Origin: Prevotellaceae bacterium | GTDB lineage: Bacteria > Bacteroidota > Bacteroidia > Bacteroidales > Bacteroidaceae | DNA length: 41,488 nucleotides | NCBI GenBank assembly: GCA_029219385.1 | Contig: JAQXTH010000058.1 | Span: 1-41,488, forward strand | Direction: 5' to 3' | Shown here: one piece after another, positions 34,192 through 41,239 of the stretch | Position numbering within the stretch: the stretch's first letter is position 1 | How the letters are laid out: each line of letters starts with the position of its first letter | Made by a program: the position numbers and the translations under genes | The notes under the pieces: generated by a model | Databases searched by the model: none | Told to the model about the DNA's origin: nothing | What the model saw: only the letters and a program-made list of their open reading frames with translations

Positions 34192-34977
34192 TTATCCTAC
34201 CCATTTCGCCACACGAATGCTCACCTCATATAATAAGTACAAGGGAATAGTTACCAAAACAAGTGTCATGAGGTCGGGCGGTGTGATAATGGCTGCCACA
34301 AGCATGATAACAATAAAAGAATGCTTGCGGTATTTTGATAATATTCTTGACGAGATAAGTCCGAGTTTTGTTAAAGCAAATGTTATAATGGGAAGTTGAA
34401 AGACAACACCCATCAACAGTGTCAGTGTTATAAATGTCGAGATATAAGAATCGAGAGTGATTGTGCTGTGTATTCTTTCTGCCACACTATATGTTCCCAA
34501 AAACCTGAACGAAATAGGAAACAGCACATAATAACTCATCATCACTCCAAACAAAAACAAGAGATAGACTATCACTACAACCTGAATGGAATATTTCTTT
34601 TCGTTGTCGTATAGGGCAGGTGAAATAAATCTAAACAGTTCATACATGATATAAGGTGACGCAATCAGCAATCCAAGATAAATTGACGTTGTGATATGGG
34701 TCATAAACTGGCTTGACAGGTCTGTTGCTATCAAGTCGACACTGAATGGCTCGAAGTGAAAGTCTTCAAGAAAAACAGACGCAACATTTTCTATCCATGT
34801 GTATGTGATGAAGGAGCATTCGCTTGGAGCAAGCAACAATCTCCATGTTATGTTTTTGAAACAGAAAATGATGATTGCAAACAGAGCTACGATAGCAAGA
34901 ATACGAAAAAGCATCCGGCGGAGCACTTCTAAATGTCCGCCGAATGTCATCATATCTTGGTTATTGCTTGTGTTCAT
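34192..34977 (-). CDS. tatC: Sec-independent protein translocase TatC
   Basis: TatC is the receptor of the twin-arginine pathway, which binds RR signal peptides and recruits TatA to pass folded proteins across the inner membrane. The 261-residue protein opens [20 protein letters not shown], has six predicted membrane helices, and carries the conserved loop [20 protein letters not shown] as well as [15 protein letters not shown]. The start overlaps tatA by 17 nt. It is the last gene of the operon encoding two proteins with RR signals, so its substrates are probably local. Genome-wide Tat components cannot be judged from this window. Confidence 0.95.
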   Translation of the reverse strand: MNTSNNQDMMTFGGHLEVLRRMLFRILAIVALFAIIIFCFKNITWRLLLAPSECSFITYTWIENVASVFLEDFHFEPFSVDLIATDLSSQFMTHITTSIYLGLLIASPYIMYELFRFISPALYDNEKKYSIQVVVIVYLLFLFGVMMSYYVLFPISFRFLGTYSVAERIHSTITLDSYISTFITLTLLMGVVFQLPIITFALTKLGLISSRILSKYRKHSFIVIMLVAAIITPPDLMTLVLVTIPLYLLYEVSIRVAKWVG

Positions 34978-35236
34978 CAGGTTTTTGGTTTTCTCCGGAA
35001 GTCAACGCTTGTTTGTTCGTTGCCCGGTCGTCTTCTGAAATTTCGGAACCGGCATCATCTTTCTCTTGTATGTTTGTCTGTTCATTGACGTCGTTTACAC
35101 CTTTTTTGAACTCTCTGACTCCTTGACCGAGACCACGCATCATCTCCGGCAGTTTCTTTCCACCGAAAAGGAGAAGCGCAATACCCCCAATCAAGAACAA
35201 CTCGGTTGTTCCGATAAATAACAGTTGCATGTGCAT
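34961..35236 (-). CDS. tatA: Twin-arginine translocase subunit TatA/E
   Basis: The 91-residue product has the typical single N-terminal helix and amphipathic helix: [20 protein letters not shown] followed by [21 protein letters not shown] charged, unstructured tail rich in Asp, Glu and Asn follows. TatA forms the variable-size pore that carries folded substrates recruited by TatC. A second ATG at 35230 is an equally good start. It overlaps tatC by 17 nt and lies 7 nt after the small accessory protein gene, so it is firmly in the peptide operon. No separate TatB is present, as in minimal TatAC systems. Confidence 0.94.
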   Translation of the reverse strand: MHMQLLFIGTTELFLIGGIALLLFGGKKLPEMMRGLGQGVREFKKGVNDVNEQTNIQEKDDAGSEISEDDRATNKQALTSGENQKPDEHKQ

Positions 35237-35243
35237 AATGATG

Positions 35244-35525
35244 TTATTGAGTTACCAGATAGATTTCACATGTCTCGAAGTTAATCTCCCAGTTTCCATT
35301 CTCAGAGGATTCCCACTGGTACTTTTGAGACATTCTGTTCCACCAATTCTGAAACTTGGTTCCGGTCTCACCCATGTCCTTCACTAATTTCTCATACAAA
35401 TCAGTGTTGTCGGCAGTTACGATTTTTGCCAACTCATTTAGTCCGTTGCGGCGTTCAAACAATGTTTGAATTTCGTTCTTTTCTTCTTCGGTCACTTGAC
35501 CAACAATTTTCTTAATCATTGTCAT
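35244..35525 (-). CDS. CXXX repeat peptide modification system accessory protein
   Basis: The 93-residue protein has no Cys repeat, signal or membrane segment. It opens [20 protein letters not shown], is helical in the middle ([19 protein letters not shown]) and ends with beta-prone [16 protein letters not shown]. Size, position and pattern fit the small accessory proteins annotated as CXXX repeat peptide modification system protein in Bacteroidales loci. The role is unknown; it may hold the precursor for the maturase. Its start overlaps the SPASM protein gene by 14 nt, indicating coupled translation. The family call is partly contextual. Confidence 0.7.
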   Translation of the reverse strand: MTMIKKIVGQVTEEEKNEIQTLFERRNGLNELAKIVTADNTDLYEKLVKDMGETGTKFQNWWNRMSQKYQWESSENGNWEINFETCEIYLVTQ

Positions 35526-36519
35526 AATTTTGTTTATCGAAAGGGTCTAAATAATTTATCTCCGCTATCTCTTCTCTTTCCGGCAGAAAACTTCCATGCT
35601 TGCGAATGTTGTTCAGCAACAGTCTGCTTGCATTTCGTTCTAAGTGTGCTATAACGCATTGCTCGTGGCTCGGAGTATTGACTTCGCAAGTGGTTTTTCT
35701 GTTTAACCAAACACAACGCTTGCACTGATATGCGTCGCAGTTACGACACAATTTTGCGTGGTCGAGTTGATAGAGTTGAGGATTTTTAATCTCCAAACCG
35801 CTATTCAAGTCTCCTATGCTATAACCTTTCTCGCAAACTTCGCCTATAGATGTTTCGCTGCCGTCCACTCTTTGTGCATAATAAAATGCGGGACAGACAT
35901 AGAATTTGCCGTCGGGAGCAAGTGTGATATTTTCCCAACCTGCGTTGCAGTTGTTCATCTTGTCGAGCATCATGCGGTCGGTGAGAAGATTGAGTTGTGG
36001 CGATTTTCCCTCAACATACAATTTCTCGATTTCCTCCGAAAGTGAAGACAACACAGCCTTGTATTTGTCAATATCCTCTTCGCAAAAACTCTCAACATCT
36101 GTGATAACTATGTTCAAGCGTTTTACCTTTCCAAGAATTTGTTTTACAAACGAGTGATTGGCAAACAAATCTGCCTTTGAAGTGCGGAAGACGTATGAAA
36201 TTTCCTCATCAAGCAGTTCGCAATCAATAGTGCTCACATCATTTAAAACCACAACGTCAGCATTCTCTCTCACTGTGCTATCTTCGCATAACGAGGAGAC
36301 AATAACGCTGTGGTCTATGGTGTTGATGACATCTTTATATTCTTGAGGCAGTTCATAGTTGGGATAAACAAACTGTATCATGAGGTTTTCCTTCATGGCA
36401 TAGAATATGCCGGCTTTTAAATCCTCAATGCTAATAAGTTTGCGGATAGCGTTGTTATTGTCATAGTGGCAATAAGACGCAGAAGTGTCATCTAATAATA
36501 TAATAAGGTATTGTAACAT
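35512..36519 (-). CDS. CXXX repeat peptide maturase: SPASM protein lacking the radical SAM core
   Basis: This 335-residue protein resembles the maturase partner seen in CXXX repeat peptide loci. The N-terminal half has the layout of a degenerate radical SAM barrel but no CxxxCxxC motif. The C-terminal SPASM-like region keeps its cysteines: C191 in NNCNAGWENI, C209 in APDGKFYVCPAFYYAQ, C258, C261, C266 and C269 in LCRNCDAYQCKRCVWLN, then C278 and C288. It probably carries iron-sulfur clusters and assists the true radical SAM enzyme 2 nt upstream, for example in peptide binding or electron transfer. Overlaps on both sides show tight operon coupling. Confidence 0.8.
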   Translation of the reverse strand: MLQYLIILLDDTSASYCHYDNNNAIRKLISIEDLKAGIFYAMKENLMIQFVYPNYELPQEYKDVINTIDHSVIVSSLCEDSTVRENADVVVLNDVSTIDCELLDEEISYVFRTSKADLFANHSFVKQILGKVKRLNIVITDVESFCEEDIDKYKAVLSSLSEEIEKLYVEGKSPQLNLLTDRMMLDKMNNCNAGWENITLAPDGKFYVCPAFYYAQRVDGSETSIGEVCEKGYSIGDLNSGLEIKNPQLYQLDHAKLCRNCDAYQCKRCVWLNRKTTCEVNTPSHEQCVIAHLERNASRLLLNNIRKHGSFLPEREEIAEINYLDPFDKQNYDND

Positions 36520-36521
36520 AA

Positions 36522-37739
36522 TCAGCAGTTTTTTGTGTTCGATTCTTTTACATGCTTTTTGGCCTCGTCTTTAGCGATACCTTCAAGTTCAAGTTTGCGA
36601 TAGAGCTTGTTCCAATAATAGTTGTTGGCTCTTACACGCGCCTTGTGCATTTTGCATATAGCAGTAGCTCTTTGATTGATGGTCGGAGTGTCTGCTGCGT
36701 CGTAGTTCTCACCTTGACACCATGCGCACCCACCTGCCACCTCGCAATCTATACATTCTTGTTTTGATTGTGTGCAGCGGTCGAGAGTGAGGAACGGACG
36801 AAGTTTGTTTTTATCAATACCGTCTTTTATATTACCTATTACCCATGCTTTCTTGTCTCTCAGAGAGTATTGAGCAAAACGAGTGCAGGGATAGAAATTG
36901 CCGGCAGCGTCAATAGACAGCATTTTTCCTGCTCCACACCAGTTCTGATTGTCTCTAACTTTATCTAAAGGCTTACCTATTATTTCGGAGAAGAAAGAGC
37001 AAGCATAGTTCTTGTAGAAGCCCTTATCTATGATGGTGTCAGCCAGTTGGATAAGTTGGTCCTCAAACAATAAGTCATCGCCCTCGTGCCACACGTCCTC
37101 AAAGACGCAGTTGATATTCACTTCCTCTATGCCCAGCCCATACAGGTGTAGCACGCTCTCGCAGATATAGGGGATGTCGGCACTGCTGATTGTAACTTTG
37201 GTGGATGCGTGGGGAAATTGCGCTAACCAAAGGGGAATGTTCCTGACCACATCTTCGTAGCTCCCGTGTTCAGGACCATCTCCTTTCCAGATTCGGTTGA
37301 GGTCGTGCTTCTTTTTCGTCCCATCTATGGTAATGCCTATTGACAAATGCTCCCTATTCTTTTTGACAAATCGCTGCACAGCGTCTGTGTGGTAATTAAT
37401 GCCATTTGTGGAGAAGGAGAAACGATAGGAGTTAAACCAATGGTGGTTGAGGCGGAACATTTCCGTCTTGATATAGTCGCAAATCCTGTCTATGAGTTCA
37501 ATCTCCAGGAAGGGCTCGCCTCCGATAAAATCCCATACTACCGATTCTTCGGGAAAGTCAGTCTCACGCTGCAGGATATAGTCAACGGCCTGCTTGGCGA
37601 TGGGCCACTGCATACGCTCCTTGACATTCTTACCGACAAGGTAGCAATACTTGCAGGCAAGTTGACAATCCTTCGTGACGATGAAGGTGATGCTCTTCGC
37701 TATGCCGGATTGCCAACTTGATGTATTTTCTTTGATCAT
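36522..37739 (-). CDS. Radical SAM/SPASM peptide maturase (CXXX-repeat target type)
   Basis: The 405-residue enzyme should use S-adenosylmethionine and a 4Fe-4S cluster to make radical-based modifications on a ribosomal peptide. The cluster motif is DCQLACKYCYLVG with C25, C29 and C32. The SAM-binding GGEP is at residues 73-76 (WDFIGGEPFL). The SPASM domain has C268, C285, C322, C329, C332, C338, C341 and C362, with GGCAWCQG. It lies 5 nt after precursor B and next to the SPASM-only protein. The reaction is unknown; thioether or C-C cross-links at Cys repeats are reasonable guesses. Confidence 0.92.
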   Translation of the reverse strand: MIKENTSSWQSGIAKSITFIVTKDCQLACKYCYLVGKNVKERMQWPIAKQAVDYILQRETDFPEESVVWDFIGGEPFLEIELIDRICDYIKTEMFRLNHHWFNSYRFSFSTNGINYHTDAVQRFVKKNREHLSIGITIDGTKKKHDLNRIWKGDGPEHGSYEDVVRNIPLWLAQFPHASTKVTISSADIPYICESVLHLYGLGIEEVNINCVFEDVWHEGDDLLFEDQLIQLADTIIDKGFYKNYACSFFSEIIGKPLDKVRDNQNWCGAGKMLSIDAAGNFYPCTRFAQYSLRDKKAWVIGNIKDGIDKNKLRPFLTLDRCTQSKQECIDCEVAGGCAWCQGENYDAADTPTINQRATAICKMHKARVRANNYYWNKLYRKLELEGIAKDEAKKHVKESNTKNC

Positions 37740-37744
37740 GCTTT

Positions 37745-38251
37745 TTACATGTTATGTTTGACCGCACCCGTGCAGAATGTTTGGCAACCGCTAGTACATG
37801 TTGTCTGGCAAGTCCCTTGACAGGAGTACTTACACCCTTTACAGGAGGTAGAACAACTGCCCGTACACAGAGAGGCGCAGGCAGTTGAGCAGCTGCCGCA
37901 TCCCGAGGATGTGGAGGTATTACTACAATTAGCTTTGCAGCCCGAGCAGTCGTTGCCACCACCGGATCCCGTGGCAGTACCTGTACAGCTGGAAGTGCAG
38001 GCACTGGAGCAGCCTTGGCTACATGCGGAAGTACCGCAGCCATTTTTTGAACTTCCTACACATGATTGGCTGCATGTTGAGCCACAACCAGATTGTGCTG
38101 TGCCCATACACGAATTATTACATCCCATTTCGTCATCTTCCTTGTCGCAGGATGAAAAAATTGTCGCAGGCAAAGCAAGGCCAACTAAGATAGGGATGAC
38201 TCTCTGTGCGCTTTTGCTGAAAAATTTACGGCGGGTTATTAGGTCTTTCAT
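37745..38251 (-). CDS. CXXX-repeat peptide precursor B with Tat lipoprotein signal
   Basis: The 168-residue product opens with a twin-arginine motif (TRRKFFSK) and a hydrophobic stretch ending PATIFSSC, which resembles a lipobox with Cys at +1. The following DKEDDE includes the K(D/E)2 pattern of Bacteroidetes surface lipoprotein export. The rest is Ser/Thr/Gly-rich with 25 cysteines, many four residues apart, such as CSQGCSSACTSSCTG and CKGCKYSCQGTCQTTCTSGC. It lies between the Ig-like lipoprotein and the radical SAM gene. Modification in the cytoplasm followed by Tat export and lipid anchoring fits all of this, but each step is inferred. Confidence 0.88.
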   Translation of the reverse strand: MKDLITRRKFFSKSAQRVIPILVGLALPATIFSSCDKEDDEMGCNNSCMGTAQSGCGSTCSQSCVGSSKNGCGTSACSQGCSSACTSSCTGTATGSGGGNDCSGCKANCSNTSTSSGCGSCSTACASLCTGSCSTSCKGCKYSCQGTCQTTCTSGCQTFCTGAVKHNM

Positions 38252-38262
38252 GATGAATGGCT

Positions 38263-39801
38263 TTAATAATATAATTCCATTTCGTAATCAGTTCCAGTTT
38301 CTATATTGTGAAATTTTAGATAGGACAAATTATGATTGTTGTAGGTTGAGGAGCTTGATCCCGATTGTAATTTTATCTGATATCTGAAGCTACCTTTTCC
38401 ATTTTCCGCATACAACAATTTAGAAACTCCACCGCCTCCAGGTTTATATATCCATGCACCTCCATAACTTGAAATTACAGAAACCTCATAGGTTCCCTGC
38501 TCGGGCAGAGTATAAAAAATGTCAAAGTAGTAGAATCCAGAACCAGATGCTGCATATTTGATATCAAGCTTGGTATCTTTCCCAATTGTTGTAAAACTTG
38601 TTTCACCAGGATAATATACTGGCTTCCCATCTTTTAGACCATATGCCCTCACATAATACTTTGTCCCTCCGGAAAGATTTGTTAAAGTGACCTGTAGGTC
38701 TCCAGCGGTATTGGTGGACAAATCAACAATATTGTCCGTTATCTCAGGGTTAGGAGCTAAGCCATAACATAGATTTATATTACTATACTCTTCAATTTTT
38801 GGTGTTGAAATAGTAAGCTCACAACGGGAGTATGTTACTGCAGTACCAGTGTTATTATTACTGGATGTATATGAACAATATCTGTAATTCTTCACCAGCT
38901 TAAATTGTGCGCTAAACTTTTCAGGCACCTTGACTATTATAGATTTCCCATAATAAATAGTGTTGCCCTCCTTGGCATACAATCTTGTATAATAAGAGTT
39001 CGGTGCAAGGTCACTGATTTCACTATTCACAGTCAATCCTGTAGTAGTCAGTACATGCTTATTGTGCTCAATCGTTGGAGTGGTTTCCGTTGAAAAGCAT
39101 ACACCGATTTCTGATACATTCACACCAACGGATGTTGCTGTTCCTGATACAAGGAGCGAACCGTCTGCTTGAACGCTGAATTTTATATTAGAGAAGTCAA
39201 CATTCTTTTCCGTCACGGTAATTGTGCATACAGCAGACTTTCCACCGACAGTTGCCGTGATGTTTGTAGAACCAACGGATAGTCCCTTTACCAAACCATT
39301 TGCATCAACAGTAGCAACTGCGTTGTTGCTGGATGTCCAGACTACGTTTTTGTCTGTAGCGGTAGTGGGAGAAACGGTTGCTGTAAGTTGGGTGGAAGAG
39401 CCTATAGAGATGGTTTCTTCTTTACTATTGAGTGTAACAGAGGTAACGGCAATAATTTTGTCTACGACTTCAACCTCACAGGTTGCAGTGGCCTTATTTG
39501 CTTGTGCTGTTACTGTAATTCTTGTCGTACCGACAGATACCCCTTTTACATTACCTGTCTCATCAACTGTAGCAATTTGCGGATTTTCCGAAATCCATGT
39601 GTGTGCCTTGTTAGGTGCATCAGACGGAAGAAAACCGGCAACAAGTCGTTCTGACTTTCCCTTCTCCAACTTAAGCACTGTCTTGTTAAGATTGATTTGT
39701 AATTCTTCAAATTGTTCATTTCCAGAGTCTTCGTTACAGGATGAAAATGAAAAGACACCCAACAGCATTATTGCGATTAGTCTTAAAATAGTTGTTTTCA
39801 T
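38263..39801 (-). CDS. Surface lipoprotein with bacterial Ig-like (Big_2) domains
   Basis: The 512-residue product starts at ATG 39801; a longer frame to 39885 overlaps precursor A. It has a lipoprotein signal (FSFSSCNEDSG). Two Big_2 domains (about residues 30-113 and 115-198) show WISENPQIATVDETGNVKGV and WTSSNNAVATVDANGLVKGL. Two fibronectin-like units follow (about 200-295 and 305-410, with SYYTRLYAKEG and TKYYVRAYGLKDG). A C-terminal beta domain (about 415-512) completes it. It is encoded between the two cysteine-rich precursors, 11 nt before precursor B. It may display, bind or be decorated by the peptides. Big_2 proteins often act as adhesins. Confidence 0.85.
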   Translation of the reverse strand: MKTTILRLIAIMLLGVFSFSSCNEDSGNEQFEELQINLNKTVLKLEKGKSERLVAGFLPSDAPNKAHTWISENPQIATVDETGNVKGVSVGTTRITVTAQANKATATCEVEVVDKIIAVTSVTLNSKEETISIGSSTQLTATVSPTTATDKNVVWTSSNNAVATVDANGLVKGLSVGSTNITATVGGKSAVCTITVTEKNVDFSNIKFSVQADGSLLVSGTATSVGVNVSEIGVCFSTETTPTIEHNKHVLTTTGLTVNSEISDLAPNSYYTRLYAKEGNTIYYGKSIIVKVPEKFSAQFKLVKNYRYCSYTSSNNNTGTAVTYSRCELTISTPKIEEYSNINLCYGLAPNPEITDNIVDLSTNTAGDLQVTLTNLSGGTKYYVRAYGLKDGKPVYYPGETSFTTIGKDTKLDIKYAASGSGFYYFDIFYTLPEQGTYEVSVISSYGGAWIYKPGGGGVSKLLYAENGKGSFRYQIKLQSGSSSSTYNNHNLSYLKFHNIETGTDYEMELYY

Positions 39802-39851
39802 AATTATGTATTTATGTGAATTAATTATACGGGGCCCTTCGTGTCTCGTTA

Positions 39852-40181
39852 TCAATACGCCATTTTGTAGCAGCTGGTATAGCAACTATTATAACAACTA
39901 TTATAACATCCATAATTGCAGGTGTCTTTACATGTTCCATAGCAAGCACCTTTGCATGTATTGTAGCAACTTTTGAGGCAGGAGTAAAGACATTCGCCCA
40001 AGCAACCGCCTACGCATCCTAAACAATAGCATTCTGCTTCAACATTCTTTTGCGCGGCATTGGAAAGAACTGGCAGTTGAGCCAGCACGATAGCACCTAA
40101 GATAGGCAGTGCACCCTTGGCGGCCTTCTTGAAGAACTCTCTTCTTGACTGGAGTTCTTCGTTCTTTTCTTTTTTGTTCAT
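39852..40181 (-). CDS. CXXX-repeat peptide precursor A with Tat signal
   Basis: The product is 109 residues from ATG 40181. The signal has a twin-arginine motif (SRREFFKKA), a hydrophobic core and a likely signal peptidase I site after LPVLSNA. The mature part has 15 cysteines; from the third onward they occur every four residues without a break (CVGG CLGE CLYS CLKS and on to CYNS CYTS CYKMAY), giving 12 CX3 units. Tyr often follows Cys. It is the first gene of the operon, and no core modification enzyme precedes it. This is the cleanest CXXX repeat in the window. Confidence 0.9.
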   Translation of the reverse strand: MNKKEKNEELQSRREFFKKAAKGALPILGAIVLAQLPVLSNAAQKNVEAECYCLGCVGGCLGECLYSCLKSCYNTCKGACYGTCKDTCNYGCYNSCYNSCYTSCYKMAY

Positions 40182-40321
40182 AAAAATATAATTTGAATTA
40201 AACATTATGCCTTTCGGCGTTATCGGTTTTTCGCAGAAAGTAATATGGAAACCGGCTCATGGTGGCTGAGTATTTGTGTGTACACAGCAATTGGAGACAA
40301 TCCCATTTACTTTAAGGACAT

Positions 40322-40357
40322 AAAAAAAGCGTGGAAACGTCTGTTATCCGTTCCACG
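40322..40357 (-). terminator. Minus-strand terminator of the candidate structured RNA
   Basis: On the minus strand CGTGGAACG, a 9-nt loop and CGTTTCCACG are followed by C and seven T. There is no recognisable protein gene immediately upstream on that strand, so it ends a non-coding transcript or an unrecognised gene. Confidence 0.8.
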
Positions 40358-40766
40358 AACTGAGGCCCTTGCATTGCCTATCAAAGTCGAACAGACAACG
40401 TCAGAGCCCACGCCGATATGAATAATCCTCCTATAAAAGACCTCTACACTAGCAATATTGTTTTCACGCAGGAATACAATAATTGCTTGCATGGCCTTTT
40501 CGGGTTAGATATTTCACACCCTGGGCATCTACCGTTGGCTATGTTCAAGACTTTGATTTTGGAGATTGCAAGGTTCCAGTTCGTCAAGAACGTAGCGTTA
40601 GTAAACGCCTTAATATGTCTTGGATTTCATTTCCCACCCAATGCCCGCATTGTATGATTTTGTTTCAAGAAACATTGTCATGCTTTGCTTCGGCGCAGGC
40701 TGCCCTGTTTTTTGTCACGATAGAGCGCGTCTAACATCGACAACTGTAAACATGGGCATGAAAATC
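40322..40766 (-). ncRNA. Candidate structured non-coding RNA of about 445 nt
   Basis: A minus-strand promoter (40801-40772) and the terminator at 40322-40357 bracket about 445 nt with no convincing protein frame; the longest is 61 codons. Within it, four short hairpins follow one another: TGTTTCTTGAAACA, CAATGCGGGCATTG, GCGTTTACTAACGC and GTTCTTGACGAAC. Further downstream are GGGTgtgaaatatctaACCC and a CTTGCA/TGCAAG pairing. The density of local hairpins plus own promoter and terminator argues for an RNA product. It is not tmRNA, RNase P RNA or 6S RNA by any signature I can see. The 61-codon frame (40307-40492) could instead be real. Confidence 0.5.
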
Positions 40767-40771
40767 CAACG

Positions 40772-40801
40772 CAAAAATACAAAAAAAGTATTATTGCCAA
40801 A
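40772..40801 (-). promoter_or_regulatory. Minus-strand promoter for the candidate RNA
   Basis: On the minus strand TTTG (40801-40798) and TATTTTTG (40779-40772) are separated by 18 bp. Transcription would begin near 40765 and run towards the terminator at 40322. Confidence 0.55.
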
Positions 40802-41133
40802 TGTTTTACAAGGGAAATTTTATAATAACACCGTCTTTAGACTAACAAAATGTGAAGATACGCGCTTTCTTCTAAAACGGAAACCTATGTTATTACTTCA
40901 AAAATTCAGTTTCTATACGTCACACCGATAGGCGAAACAAAGAGGAAATTTAATGGCCGAATTGGGCAGTGTGTCATTTCGTCGTGGTGGCGGCAGCGAT
41001 TCTAAAGACTTTTATTTATGCCAAAGCGTACAGGAACGCCTTATATGTATATATGTCTGCCCAACCTCTGCCCATCGGGGCTTCCGGTATGGGTATAGAC
41101 GTTACAAAGTTGCGTGATTTTCTTGCCGAAAAG
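40802..41133. other. Intergenic stretch with inverted repeats, no recognised gene
   Basis: No known protein family is seen. An 8-bp inverted pair (TTGGGCAG 40962-40969 with CTGCCCAA 41057-41064) encloses a GCGT/ACGC hairpin (41026-41039). A second hairpin, CCCATCGG with CCGGTATGGG (41071-41093), follows. A 54-codon frame (40953-41117, opening MAELGSVSFRRGG) begins after GAGGAAATT but resembles nothing I know. The pairing suggests an RNA or a protein-binding region upstream of the Abi_2 gene. Confidence 0.4.
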
Positions 41134-41164
41134 TTTGTGTTATCAATGATTATTCGTATCTTTG
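41134..41164 (+). promoter_or_regulatory. Strong promoter upstream of the Abi_2 gene
   Basis: TTTG 41134-41137 and TATCTTTG 41157-41164 are separated by 19 bp, an excellent match to the Bacteroidetes consensus. Transcription would start near 41171, right at the beginning of a hairpin and about 70 nt before the Abi_2 ATG. Confidence 0.8.
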
Positions 41165-41170
41165 CAGCGT

Positions 41171-41222
41171 CAGTCCTCGCCAAGCCTCTTAACAATGCTC
41201 AAATCGTGCGAGGCGTTTTTTG
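41171..41222 (+). ncRNA. Short leader RNA or attenuator preceding the Abi_2 gene
   Basis: CCTCGC (41175-41180) pairs with GCGAGG (41208-41213), closely followed by six T. An alternative pairing uses GCCTC (41184-41188) with GAGGC (41210-41214). With the promoter just upstream this gives an RNA of about 50 nt ending in a terminator-like hairpin. It may be a stand-alone RNA, an attenuator, or the RNA partner of the Abi_2 protein. Confidence 0.55.
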
Positions 41223-41239
41223 TTTATACACATTTGAAT

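Noticed and set aside
40322..40766. tmRNA or RNase P RNA
   Set aside because: Neither the tmRNA tRNA-like ends nor the conserved GAGGAAAGTCC core of RNase P RNA is present.
40418..40931. Plus-strand frames of 79-103 codons in the gene-free region
   Set aside because: They have no motif, no promoter and no conserved-looking composition, and they overlap the better-supported minus-strand RNA candidate.
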